Assembly (NCBI GenBank): GCA_028023455.1
Contig: JAQFVV010006208.1
Location: 9,284,963-9,348,962 of the forward strand
Reading direction: 5' to 3'
Length of the DNA: 64,000 nt
Source: Epiperipatus broadwayi
Lineage: Eukaryota; Onychophora; Udeonychophora; Euonychophora; Peripatidae
A model generated the notes under the pieces. It had not been told where the DNA came from and did not search any database. It worked only from the letters and a program-made list of their open reading frames with translations. The position numbers and the translations under genes were made by a program. Shown one piece after another: positions 42,930-53,764 of this stretch; the stretch's first letter is position 1; each line of letters starts with the position of its first letter.

Positions 42930-43528
42930 TAAACATTCAGTATACAGAATGAATAGGTTAATTAAATACATATAAATTTAGTTTACATCGATTGAATATT
43001 AAATGGTATCATTTCAAAGCTCATGATGTTAGAATATGTATAATATATGATGTATACTTTGGTTATATATATATATGTGTGTGTGTGTGTACATATAGGT
43101 AATATTAAAGCACTCTTAGGAAATATTAGAACGTAATATTAAAAAGCTATGTTCATAGAGCAGTTTAAATTATATCTAAAAATATAAACTGTAAATACTG
43201 TAATTAAAACCCACCGGATCATTATCTGGCCTCCACCCTTCTATAGCTGCGCCAGGATTTTTAATTCCAATCCAGGGATTGCTAGAAATATTTATATATT
43301 TAAAAGAGTTAATATGCTTAATTTTGAATTGTGATTTTTAATTGCACACATCCCTATTGATTGTATAGTTTTAAATTGACAAAACATTCTGGCAAAGTGG
43401 ATTTATTAAAAATCATTTTAACGTTAATGCAATTAATAGAATTAATTATAAAATATATGTAATAGCATCAAAGCACCATGGAAGAGTTATAACAATAGTG
43501 AAAAGCACTGTCCAAAGATTAATTTGTA
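42930..43528. other. Intronic stretch with TA/GT microsatellite
   Basis: A (TA)n(TG)n tract lies at about 43063-43090. No other feature was recognised. Confidence 0.55.
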
Positions 43529-43693
43529 TTAATAATGTATCACTTGATCACCATCTCTTATACTAGCACATAATTGTTTACAAACAAGGCAAAACTCTCC
43601 ATATAGTAGTGCCACCCTGTGCCAACCGGAGTAATCAATGGATGCCAGAAGGCTTGTGCATGAAATCCCTATCTAATGCCTACTCATCCAATA

Positions 43694-43735
43694 TCCCCAG
43701 ACTGGTTTCTGGCTTGTGGCCTTCGTCAGTGAGGG
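43694..43735 (-). ncRNA. Hammerhead ribozyme, family B
   Basis: Minus strand: CCCTCA, CTGACGA, stem II GGC-CACAA-GCC, GAAA, ACCAGT helix III, GTC, TGGGGA. Core intact; stem I has five pairs plus one mismatch at its end. Confidence 0.82.
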
Positions 43736-43782
43736 TTGCAATAGATCCTAAAATCTAGGTGCATTGCGCTCAGATCCAAAGC

Positions 43783-43824
43783 TCCTGACTGACGAAGGCC
43801 ACAACCCAGAAACTAGTCTGGGGA
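43783..43824 (+). ncRNA. Slightly degraded hammerhead, family B
   Basis: CTGACGA, GAAA, ACTAGT and GTC are intact. Stem I TCCTGA/TGGGGA has a G-G mismatch and stem II GGC...CCC lost one pair. Confidence 0.68.
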
Positions 43825-43935
43825 TGTTGGATGAGTAGGCGTTAGGAATTTTATGCACAAGCCTTTTGGCATCCATTGATTACTCTGGTTAGCACAGAGT
43901 GGCACTACTGTATGGAGAGTTTTGACTTGTTTATA

Positions 43936-44394
43936 TTAATAATATAAATCTATACATTTGAAAACTTACGAAATTGCAATCTATGAAAAACTAAGACCCC
44001 ACTGGAGTGATTTCTACATTTCATCCTTATTCAGCACTGTTAAGATTTAGAATATATTGACCCAACACAGATCTATATTTTTAAAACTCAGTTTCATTAT
44101 TTACAGATCATAAATTATTGCTAGTTTCAACAGCACGTAAGGAACTTTTACCACTGCTTAAATATGCAATGTTTATGATTATAATCATATCACAGAACAT
44201 TCTCGTTCAAATACGTTATTCAGAATTATTTGCAAGCAGACTCATAGCGAATCATTTCAATAAATTTGCAAATACAATTTTGCTTTCATTTATCAATGCC
44301 TATTCATTCAGTCTGGACATTAATAAATGAAATGTAAAATTGTATTTGCGAGTTTATTAAAATGATTCATTATGAGTCTGCTTACAAATTATTA
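43936..44394. other. Small inverted repeat and unassigned sequence
   Basis: gcagactcatagcgaatcat at about 44238 and its complement atgattcattatgagtctgc at about 44362 form an inverted pair of about 60-bp arms. No exon was recognised; the frame at 44118-44330 has no RSPH3 similarity. Confidence 0.5.
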
Positions 44395-45185
44395 ATAAAA
44401 CAGGCAAAACTCACTATACGTATTGCACACACAGCAAGCTAGAGTAATCAATGGATGCCAGAAGGCTTGTGCATAAAATCCCCATCTAGTGCCTACTCGT
44501 CCAATATCCCCAGACTAGTTTCCGGCTTGTGGCCTTCGTCAGTGAGGAGCCTTGGATCTGAGAGGACTGCACCTAGATGTTAGGATCTAATGCAACCCTC
44601 CAGCAGCCACCTTTTATCTCCACTTAACTACAAAACTGTGAGTCTTAAACTGAAAACACCTTAATGTTTTAGTGAGTTTTGCCTGTTTCAACAACAGTTA
44701 TACCCAAGCATAAGAAGTGGTGGTCATGTGTGATGTTTATTGGCTTAAAGCCAAACCTTCTTAATAGGATAGTGGTGGCTATGGTTATTAAAGAACCAAA
44801 AGACCCAAAATGTATGGGTGCCGAACTGAGTTCGGGCCCATATGACTATATAAGCTAATGGGCTTGGATTGAAAACATTAAGGTGTTTTCAGTTTAAGAC
44901 TCGTAGTCTTGTAGTTAAGTGGAGATAAAAGGTGGCTGCTGGAGGGTTGCATTAGATCCTAAGATCTAGGTGCAGTGCTCTCAGATCCAAGGCTCCTTAC
45001 TGACAAAGGCCACAAGCCAGGCTATATTGGATGAGTAGGCACTAGATGGGGATTTTATGCACAAGCCTTCTGGCATCCATTGATTACTTTAGCTTGCTGT
45101 GTGTGGCAATACATATAGTGAGTTTTGCCTGTTTTAACAACAGTTATACACAAGCATAAGAAGTGGTAGTCATGTGATGTTTATT
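44395..45185. mobile_element. Head-to-head family B with a complete unit
   Basis: A partial minus-oriented copy (44395-44690) is joined to a plus-oriented copy (about 44690-45185). In the plus copy gttttgcctgttt..aacaacagttatac recurs at about 44685 and 45124, so a complete unit of about 437 bp with repeated ends is present. The plus-strand ribozyme at about 44967 lost the aaactagtctg segment by deletion; the minus one at 44507 is intact. Confidence 0.85.
44507..44548 (-). ncRNA. Hammerhead ribozyme, family B
   Basis: Minus strand: TCCTCA, CTGACGA, stem II GGC-CACAA-GCC, GAAA, ACTAGT palindrome, GTC, TGGGGA. Stem I fully paired. Core intact. Confidence 0.87.
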
Positions 45186-45189
45186 GGCA

Positions 45190-47505
45190 TACAAATTATT
45201 CCGTAACATACTGCTCATTGTTTTGGAACACATTCATGACCCTTTTGCTCATTTTTATCATTGATGTATGTTTCCATCAGATGTATTTTTGAATGTAAAA
45301 AGAACAATTATTTTTTTGTTTTGAAAATTTTTATTAAAAGCATTAAATTCAAATAACCCAAAATATTCTAATATTATCAACACAAAAAATTTCATATCAA
45401 CTTCAATCTAAAAAATTATCAAATTTGTATATTTTAGACAAATTGGATTAAAATGTTAGATCAGTAATGGCAAAAATTTTTGCATATTAAAAATCAATTT
45501 TACATTTAACAAAAGGACAATAAGAAACAATAATAAAGTTAATGATTGCAGGCATTTTCTGGACGATATCACATAATTTTTTAATTGCTTAATTTTCTCA
45601 TAGAAATGAGCTATATTCAGCTAAAAGCTATATGGCAAATGTTATATATTTGTTAATAAATAAATATTTAATTATTTTTCAAAAAAAAAAAGTAACCAGT
45701 AAACACAAATTAAAATATACTTATTTTTCAGCCAATATTATAGCAAAACTATTGCTCATGCTCAGATGTATATATCACTTGAGAAGAATTTGATCTCCCT
45801 TAAAATAAGGAATGATGTTGATATAGTCATAATTAAGATCTTTATCTGCTTAATGGTTTTCAACTATTAAAATCATTAAAAACTTAAATATTTTAATTGA
45901 AAACTTTTACTATACCAGACCTTGATGATTGTAGTGCCAACACAAATCTAGAGCGATCCTACATTTAAAGGTTAAACTTGAGAATATAGTAATGGATTTC
46001 AAATTACTGCCCTATTTAAATCTATCTGTAGAATATATATTGTAACCTCCATGACAGAGTTGACATGCAGGGCTTTTTGTAAATGTATATGCATTTTTTT
46101 ATTATATCTTGTAAACATTATAAAAGTCATGTGTGTCATGAATTATGAAGAAGTTTAAAAAAATAAAAATATTTGTAAGAAATTAAAAATTTATTGAAAT
46201 TCTTTATTGTAAAATAAAATTGACTAATTTAAAATAACCAGTTGCTATGGAAACTGGCGAAGTAAAAAAACCTTATATTATCTTTTTTATGCTGCCTTGA
46301 TAATGAAAGCTAAGAAAATTTTAATAATTATGTATGGTTAAGGCTTCAGAGTGCCTCATCCTGAAACCTCCAGTGATATAGCTTATTATGGAGCTGTAAA
46401 TAAGAAAATACCTTTGGAATCAACAATGATTCTATCAGCTTAGTAATAGATTGCGGATGCTAAAGTATATGATGCTTAATGTTGACATTTGATTGTACAA
46501 GGAAACCTGCCATCCAATTAATTGTATTATCAAATGAAAATCCTATACTTTGAATGGATTAATAAATTAGGAGATAGATTCAGTATTCTTAACCACAAGG
46601 AAAGAAACCTAATGGAAATAAGTCATGGATAAAAATGAAAATATTGAATCAGGATCTTTTTGGCTATACATTTATCGCAGTTCAAATCCTTTCAATATGA
46701 AATAAAATTTAGCTCAATTTGATATAAAATTAATAATAAAGTGGGTTTAAACCTTTTAGAAACTGTTATGAATAAATAAAGATTTTCTGTCACGAGGTTG
46801 TACTAGTATTTAGATGCTAATATGTAAATATGAATTGCTATTTTATTATATTTAAATTAATTAAAATTAGTGTTGCTATTAATGATTTGCTACTCCTTTA
46901 CTTCTTATTTGAATTCCAAGTAGATTATTTTTCTTTATTTTATAAAAATATCATAAATTCTCAGTGTATTAACATTTCTCGAAACTATGAAATTCTTAGG
47001 CACTACGAGTGGCTTCGAGTTATGATGAAAAGGTATAAATTAATTAAACATAAGCTAATTAATTGCACTGAGAAGCTTTTGGCAAAATACTATGATTCTG
47101 GAAGTGTTTTGCCAAAAGCTGGATCAGTGCAATTATTTAGTTTGTATTCATTATATTATATTTTTTCGTTAGAACTCAAAGTTAACGAGTGCTAACAATT
47201 AAATAATATCATAAATGGTCAGGAAATATGACAGAATCTTGTGCTTCATGTGTGCCCAATCTGATCATTATCCATGACTATTATATTATTATTAATAAAA
47301 AATAAAATGGTATAGTCACTCCACCATGTACGTGGTTGCTCATTTGGTATTGATATTTCATTAGTCCAATTTAATTTGTGAACATTTTACCTTTTCTTTA
47401 CATTTAACAATTACCGTTAGTGGTGTATTACTGTTACAATATATATGCATGTAAAATCTAGTTTAAATAATGCAAGGAGTGAAAATAAACATGTTAATGC
47501 GGAAA
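45190..47505. other. AT-rich intronic sequence, nothing recognised
   Basis: The words aaaagaacaatt, tttgaaaattttcattaaaa and gcaaa.cctttcatatcaactt near 45298-45415 recur near 48288-48430, so this part belongs to an uncharacterised dispersed repeat. The 121-codon frame at 46830-47195 contains a small inverted repeat (agcttttggcaaaatac / ttttgccaaaagct) and no recognisable domain. Confidence 0.45.
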
Positions 47506-47509
47506 AAAA

Positions 47510-47865
47510 AAAACAGGCAAAACTCTCCATACAGTAGTGCCACTCAGTGCCAGCCAGAGTAATCAATGGATGCCAGAAGGCTTGTGCATAAAATCCCCAT
47601 CTAGTGCCTACTCATCCAATATCCCCAGACTAGGTTTCTGGCTTGTGGCCTTCATCAGTGAGGAGCCCTGGATCCGAGAGCACTGCACCTAGATCTTAGG
47701 ATTTAATGCAACCGATCTTAGAATCTAATGCAACCCTCCAGCAGCCTCTACAAAACTATGAGAATAAAATTGAAAACGCCATAATATTTTCAACCTAATC
47801 TCAATAGCTTATATAGTCATGTGGGTCACATGTGCAAGCATAAGAAATGGTGATCATATGATATT
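47510..47865 (-). repeat. Family B monomer
   Basis: Minus-oriented copy beginning aacaggcaaaactctccata and ending near the family edge at 47860. It contains a small duplication (cgatcttag/gatctaatgcaacc at 47690-47735) and an almost intact hammerhead. Confidence 0.87.
47622..47664 (-). ncRNA. Hammerhead ribozyme, family B, helix III +1
   Basis: Minus strand: TCCTCA, CTGATGA, stem II GGC-CACAA-GCC, GAAA, CCTA, GTC, TGGGGA. One extra C breaks the ACTAGT palindrome. Other parts are intact. Confidence 0.8.
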
Positions 47866-48099
47866 TAAATATGGAAAGGTGAGTATATATGGAGAAGATC
47901 CAAAAAAAAAAAAATTATGAATTTTAAAGTAGTTATTAATGTCTAGATATAAACAGTTCATTTAATAAGTATGATTGAAATAGACTAGAGAAGATGAGTT
48001 CTTTTAAAGATTAACAGATTAATTGTCCATACATTATAAAATCTCTCCATTTATTAATAAGATAATAACAAACTATAGAAAGTGACCATACTTTCATCA

Positions 48100-48235
48100 C
48101 AAACAAGGATAATCTCACCCAGTCACAAAATAGAGACTTTAAGGTAATCCTTCAAGTCTCTAGAGACTTTAAGGTAATCCTTCAAGTCTCTATCTTGGGG
48201 CTGGAACGAGAATTTCCTTGAAGATTGAACATCGT
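48100..48235. repeat. Family E fragment with 33-bp duplication
   Basis: tagagactttaaggtaatcc is directly repeated at about 48131 and 48164, each followed by ttcaagtctct. The right side ends in the family E terminus gattgaacatcgttg. Confidence 0.75.
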
Positions 48236-48489
48236 TGCTCATTTTGTTGTTGATGTATTTTTCCATTAGATGTATTTTTGAATATAAAAAGAACAATTTT
48301 TTTTATTTTGAAAATTTTCATTAAAAGTAAATAACAAAAATATTCTTTCAAATGAAATATCAATTTTGCAAATAAAAAATAACTATAATATTATCAACGC
48401 AAAACCTTTCATATCAACTTCAGTCTAAAAAATTGTGTTTAATAGGGGAAAAAAATTATCAAATTTGTATCTACCAGCTTAGTAATAGA

Positions 48490-48955
48490 TTGAATTGAGA
48501 GTTCCATGTGCAGTCATTATTACATCTGATTGGCTGTCATATAAGCATTTTTAAGGCGCAACTGTCGGAGGTTTTAGCTTTCACATTATTATTATATCAT
48601 CTGTTTGCACTTAATAAATTTAATATATTTACATTTATTACTATCATTTCATTAGATTTGAAAATTGCTTCGTAGTAAATCGAAAGATTTCACGTTTATT
48701 TATATATAATATTTATTGAATTAAATGTGAAGGTGTTTTAAGTTTCACGCTCTTAGTTCAGGATGCTTGAGTCTGGCTTATTTATATATAAATTTAAGTA
48801 GAGAAGAAAGTGGGTTCCATCTTTTTCTCATATTTCTGGTTTGTGTCTTTGAATTGAGAGTTCCATGTGCAGTCATTATTACAACTGATTGGCTGTCACA
48901 TAAGCATTTTTAAGGGACAACTGTCGAAGGTTTTAGCTTTCACTTTATTATTGTT
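48490..48955. repeat. Direct repeat pair ~359 bp apart (F-related)
   Basis: gaattgagagttccatgtgc through ttttagctttcac occurs at 48492-48585 and 48851-48945 with about 95% identity. The interval holds diverged family F words (cgaaagatttcacg, tttcacgctctta, tatatataaatttaagtaga). Either it is a 359-bp tandem unit like family F or a tiny element with direct terminal repeats. Confidence 0.75.
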
Positions 48956-49000
48956 AATTAAAAAAACTAATTGGAATAACAATAAAACTAATAAATATAA

Positions 49001-49130
49001 GGGTAATTAACTATAATATACAGTCTTTCAATCCACAGAAGTACTTTCAATTAATTCCTTAACTGAAAGTACTTCTGCATATTGAAAGATTGTATGTTAT
49101 AGTTAATTACCATTATATTTATTAATTTTA
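49001..49130. repeat. Palindrome of a PLE tail, family G
   Basis: Arms from ggtaattaactataatatac to its complement ending gttaattacc, centred near 49063. The arms match the tail of the PLE fragment at 61.6-61.7 kb (agtacttctgc.gattgaaag). The centre falls inside the hammerhead-like motif of that tail, of which only gaaagtacttctgc remains in each arm. Confidence 0.85.
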
Positions 49131-49334
49131 TTATATATATATAATATCTAAATATATGCATATTGTCTATAACAAACTTAATGTAATTATAAGGGGCATG
49201 AACTATAGTTAGATGATGGATGGATAGATAGATAATCTATGGATGGATGGGCAAGCAGGAAAATTACAGTTTAATTGATATATCAAACTAACTGCCCTCA
49301 CAACACAAACTGCTTGTGTGACAATGGTGTAATT

Positions 49335-49460
49335 ATAAATTTATTTAAACGCACATTGAATTTGTAATATTTACTAAGGCTGTAAACCTTAAGAATATGC
49401 GCATGAAAATGCGAAGGTAGGGACCTCTACAGGTCTTAACCACAAGCTTACACTACAGAA
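49335..49460 (+). repeat. Family F fragment
   Basis: Terminus aaacgcacattga, then aatatttactaaggctgtaa, gggacctctacaggtctt and accacaagcttaca. Truncated after about 125 bp. Confidence 0.8.
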
Positions 49461-49674
49461 ATATTATGCTTTAATATTTTTTGAAGCATATTATAATATA
49501 CTTGAATATTTGTATAAAATTACAGGACTGCAACTTGATTATACAGATTTCAATTGTTGAATTCTGTTGCCATAGAAACTGGATTTTACAAAATCCTTTT
49601 TTAAATGAGATATTTATTTTATATAGTGGGATGTTTCTGAATTGTAATAAACTAATAATCAGCTTTTTAAGCTA

Positions 49675-50115
49675 ATGCACATGGCTTTGGGGATCTTAAC
49701 AATAAATGAATACTCTCATTTTCCAATACAAGATAAAGTCTTTGTGAAAGAATAGAATGAATCCACCTATTCTTTATTTTTTTAGAATTTATCTTGTATT
49801 GGAAAATGAGAGTATTCATTTATTGTTAAGATCCACAAAGCGCATGTGCATTAGCTTAAAAAGCTGATTATTAGTTTATTAAAATACTTTATTGTAATAG
49901 TGATATTAGCGATTAAGCCAATGCACATGTGCTTTAAAGATAAATTATAAATGAATACTCTCACTTTTCCAGACACAAAATATAGTTTTTTAGAAAAGAG
50001 GGAATGTATCCATCCATTTTTTTGACTCAAACATTTATGTGTGGGCAAATCTTAATCGTATGGAAATGAGAGCGTGAAGATGTTAAGCAATCACTTTAAA
50101 TTACATTTATTATAC
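49675..50115. repeat. Palindrome and tandem copy, family J (E-related)
   Basis: aatgaatactctcattttcc at about 49705 and its complement at about 49800 form a near-perfect palindrome of about 170 bp (49675-49862). A third, direct-oriented diverged copy follows at 49915-50115 (atgaatactctcacttttcc). It ends with gaaatgagagcgtgaag, which resembles the E and F words. Confidence 0.8.
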
Positions 50116-50404
50116 TTGAACGAATGAAAATTTGCATTTATATGTTGTATAATAATATAAGTAGGCATCATTTGAGTCTTATGTAAAGTTTTATTTTTGA
50201 TCTCTTATGGGTAGAGGGATCATTATAGAATAAATAATTGTTTTAATACTAATAAAATAACTAAGTGTTAACAGTGATGATAAATCTTACAAATAATTAT
50301 TACAAAGTGCATAAGTTTTTTTCAGTTATTTTCGTAATCTTTTTCAACTGAAGAAAATAACTAAAAGTACATCTGCATTTTACATTGAGAAGGTTGGCAC
50401 TAAT

Positions 50405-50675
50405 GTGAGCATTGGACGGCTGAAGAGTTGTAGGGTGGAGTGGTTTGAAGCCTGTCCATTAAAGTATGAAGATTGGCTATCTTAATATAAGCTTAGCATT
50501 GATTGTATATATGTGTGGAGATGATAATCTGGACCAAATGACACAAAATATGTATATTGATGATTATTTATCTTTTTAATATGTGTGTGACTAAGGGTAT
50601 CAGAATTATGAGATAGCGTGGAGAATTGAGGGTCATGTGAAAGTCTGAATTCAAACCCCCTATGGTTTGTTATAA
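50405..50675 (+). repeat. Family D monomer, ribozyme damaged
   Basis: All blocks of the family are present from ggctgaagagttgtagg to the tRNA-like end (gaattcaaaccccc). The ribozyme is reduced to gaccaaatgacacaaaatatg. Confidence 0.82.
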
Positions 50676-50761
50676 GATTTATTATCACTGTTAATACTTT
50701 GTTGTTTTAAGATCATTTACTATAATGTAAAATAGAATTCTACTGATATATATATATTGTT

Positions 50762-50848
50762 AAAAGAAAGTTGCCTTGACAACAGTTTGAAATTGTTGAT
50801 TATTATTGATATTGGGGTTGTCTAAGTGTTGACTGGGTTTTAATGATT
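50762..50848 (+). repeat. Family H half copy
   Basis: ttgccttgacaacagtttga through ttgtctaagtgttgactggg matches one arm of the foldback at 21.7 kb. Confidence 0.75.
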
Positions 50849-50859
50849 ATAAATGAAAA

Positions 50860-51435
50860 TATTTATTTTAATTGCACTTTTCTTTTTTATCAAATTTATT
50901 TTGAATCACAAAAATTTTAAATCATCAAATCTGAATATTTAAGACGTTAGATTATAATAATAATCTTTTATACAAATATGTCTTTATATTTATAATTATT
51001 TGCGTTTGACATTGTCTTTAATAATAACAATACTATAAGTTTTTATATCCTTTAGAAAGTATATTTTACAATCAATCCAATGCGTGTTTAATTTTTAAGT
51101 TATATGCATATAGTAAATTAAAATAGAATTGTATCAAAAATAATGTAATATACTAATTACAATTATTTTTGGAAGATAATTTGCCTTGTTGAATTCAAAT
51201 AGATACTTTGATATTTTCATCTTTAAAATACAAATAATTTTTGAGATTTGTTGTTATCTAATAAAGTTAATATTGTTTTTTTTTTTTTCATTTGTATTTG
51301 AAATTCAAATATGCAAATGTTTATTTGTTTGTATAATGAAGTGGATTTTTCCTTCTTTATAAAGCTGAGTGCCCTTTTGGTGAAGTGAGCTCTGATTATG
51401 GTGAATTTCACCGAAAGTGCACTTAACATTAGGTT
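50860..51435. other. AT-rich intronic stretch, nothing recognised
   Basis: No element identified. Confidence 0.4.
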
Positions 51436-51825
51436 ACTAAGGCAATATGTGCTTTAAATAAATTTATAATTACAACTTTAAATTATCGTAATAGATTTCT
51501 AACTATAAGATCGTTCCATTGACTCATTATAAATCGAAAGATTTCACGAGTACTAATTGGTAATAGGAATTGTGGACTTAATCAGTATAGTATTGAATAG
51601 CTTATGCTGTCAGATCTAACTGCTTCAGCTTCACATATTTATATAGAAAGTAGGTTGAAGTAAAGAAGGGTTCCCCTCTTTTCTTCCAAAGCGTAAGCTT
51701 GTGGTTAAGACCTGTAGAGGTCCTTACCTTCGCATTTTCAAGCACACACTCTTGAGGTTTATTGCCTTAGTAAATATTACTTACGTAATCAATGTGCGTT
51801 AAATAAATTTATAATTAACATTAGG
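51436..51825 (-). repeat. Family F monomer
   Basis: A single copy of about 385 bp in the orientation of the right arm at 32 kb. It shares taaattatcgtaatagattt, the gggttcccctcttttcttcc block, acctgtagaggtcc, and ends cttacgtaatcaatgtgcg. The flanking aataaatttataatta on both sides (51457 and 51813) may be unit junction or target duplication. Confidence 0.82.
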
Positions 51826-52165
51826 TTATAAAATGAAAGAAACCACTTTGTTATGCAGGCAAACAAACGTTACTCCTAAAGTTAATGACCTGTTTTTACA
51901 TTAACATGTAACCATTGAATAAAGATATTTATTTGTTATCAATACTCAAGTCAAAGTCAGAGCAGCTATCAGATTGCGTAAACAATATTTTCAGCTTTTA
52001 TTTTTGGATAAAAATAAAAAATCGTGATGTAAACCTTCACTCCTGTAACACACGTCAAATAGCTCTACAATTCAATCCTTCTAATGTGGTTGGTGTTGAG
52101 CAGGGTGCATTAAAGGCATCCAGCATTTGGTTGACGTAATAACAATAACTCACTAAATAATGCCA
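51826..52165. other. Intronic sequence, nothing recognised
   Basis: No element identified. Confidence 0.4.
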
Positions 52166-52167
52166 TG

Positions 52168-52700
52168 TGTTCATCATCATCAACCATTATCAATCCACTG
52201 CAGGATGAAGGTCTCTCCAAGTTTAATCCATTTTCTCTGATCTTTAGCTTCTCTTCTCCACATCACCCCTGCACACTTTCTTATTTCATCCATCCATCTC
52301 ACATGTGGTCTCTTTCTGGGTCTTTTACAATCTCTTGGAATCCCGTTTAAGATTTCGATTGTCCATCTATTATCATTTCTTCTAGCAATATGTCCAGCCC
52401 AACTCCACTTCAATCTTTTAATTTTTTCATTGAGGTCAGTAACACCTGTTTGTTCTCTTACCCATACATTGCGTTTTCGATCTCTTCTTGTTACTCCCAA
52501 CATGCATCTCTCCATACTTCTTTGAGTGGTCTGGAGTCTCTGTATTGCTCTTCTATTTAGTGTCCCAGTCTCAGATTCATAAGTAAGAACTGGTAAAATA
52601 CATTTGTTAAAAACCTTCCTTTTCAAACACATAGGCATATTTCCTTTTAGTATCAAGTTATTTCTACCAAAAGCACTTCCACCAAGTTGCCATGTGTTAC
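52168..52700 (-). pseudogene. RTE-type LINE 3' end, longest open copy
   Basis: Minus-strand frame 52917-52180 stays open for 245 codons. From about residue 75 it is RTE-like: GGSAFGRNNLILKG, LKRKVFNKCILPVLTYESET, RRAIQRLQTTQRSMERCMLG, LKWSWAGHIARRNDNRWTIE, RPHVRWMDEIRKCAGVMWRR. This is the segment after the reverse-transcriptase catalytic core. The catalytic YADD box itself is missing (5' truncation). The first ~70 residues overlap the end of the hAT element and unrelated sequence. The 3' end is the gatgatgatg tail near 52175. It is the least decayed of the four copies. Confidence 0.88.
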
Positions 52701-52883
52701 CTGGTCCTTTTTTGGTGTACTGCATTAACATCAATTGCAAGGCAGTGAAATTTGAAAATATTATATTTGACATTTTTTTTTTTGTCAGTTCTATTTCAGG
52801 ATCCTCTCTGTCCTTTGCCCATGCGTTTATTATCCCATCTTCATAAAACGCAATGTAAGCGTAATTGTATAAACATTCTAGAT

Positions 52884-53611
52884 TAGCGTTTTTCAACCTT
52901 TTTGACGCGCGACCCAATAGACTTCATTGAAATAGTTCTGCGCCCCAAATGTTTATTACATAAATTATAATATAAAATAAAAGAAATAGTACATCAGCGC
53001 AGTACTGTATATATGTATATATTCGGATCAATTTGATAATATTTATAATGAACAAATAATTTGTAAGTTAAAAGTTGAGTTAAAGTTAAACTACATATTT
53101 TTAATTTAAAAGCTTAACACATTTTGTTAATTACCAAAAAAAAGTGTTTTCTTTTCAAATAAGGTTTTATTTAAATACGGAATACAATCAAAAATTAATT
53201 TTCCACCACTGGCGCAGAATATGGGAAAACTTAGAGTGGGGAATGGAAAATTAAGTGGCTAACAGGTTTATCTGGGCATAATTGCTCAGATATTCTTGAC
53301 TTCGTTTAAGGAGAAGCCACAGTATATCACATCACGTCGTTAATTTTAGTTGCATTTTTGGTTGCAATTAATTGAACAATTACATTTTGAAAATAATCGC
53401 AAAATTTAACTTGATTATTTAAGTTCAAATTTACAATTGAATTTGAGAAAACTACACAAAACATTACTTACTAATTTTTTTTTTTTATTAATACTAATAT
53501 TTTCTTAAAATATAATTATGATTTTTGCTATCAGATATTTATGGGTTTTTTCTTGGTGCATATTCGCGACCCATTAAAAATTTAACGCGACCCAAAAGTT
53601 GAGAAACGCTA
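52884..53611. mobile_element. Non-autonomous hAT element with 8-bp target duplication
   Basis: Terminal inverted repeats TAGCGTTTTTCAAC (left) and GTTGAGAAACGCTA (right) continue inward as gcgacccaa-like sequence on both sides. Flanks are TTCTAGAT (52876-52883) and TTCTATAT (53612-53619), an 8-bp duplication with one difference, as made by hAT transposases. No transposase is encoded. A LINE L2x fragment is nested at about 53206-53336. Confidence 0.85.
53206..53336 (+). pseudogene. LINE L2x 3' fragment nested in hAT
   Basis: gaatatgggaaaacttagag through tggctaacaggttt to the tail tatatcacatcac matches the last 130 bp of the copies at 10.6 and 41.3 kb. Severe 5' truncation. Confidence 0.8.
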
Positions 53612-53655
53612 TTCTATATGATTTGTTGCTCTGCTTTTTATTTTAAATATATATC

Positions 53656-53763
53656 TTTTTTTTTTTCTCATGTGTCATAGCATTAGCCGGGAAACGAACC
53701 CGCTAACCCGGGACAACTGCTTGTAAAACAGCTGCTGACCTCTCGACCACCAATGCTTGATTA
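53656..53763 (-). mobile_element. tRNA-Gly-derived SINE
   Basis: Minus strand: tcaagcattggtggtcgaga, shortened anticodon arm, B box GGGTTCGTTTCCC, gctatgacacatgag tail and an A-rich end. Same subfamily as the 18.1-kb copy (with the gttagcggg insertion before the B box). No clear target duplication. Confidence 0.85.
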
Positions 53764-53764
53764 A

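Larger units (their letters stand above)
43530..43935. repeat. Head-to-head family B pair
   Basis: Inverted repeat of about 400 bp centred near 43760. Outer ends are caaacaaggcaaaactctcc and its complement near 43925. Both arms contain a hammerhead (43694-43735 minus, 43783-43824 plus). Confidence 0.9.

Noticed and set aside
44104-44330. Possible RSPH3 exon after ttacag
   Set aside because: The phase could fit, but the peptide (DHKLLLVSTARKELLPLL) does not resemble the expected LIREVV region.
46830-47195. 121-codon ORF
   Set aside because: No recognisable domain; AT-rich and overlapping a small inverted repeat.
52180-52917. 245-codon ORF as a complete protein
   Set aside because: Only the RTE-derived C-terminal part is homologous; the N-terminal part crosses the hAT terminus and has no signature.
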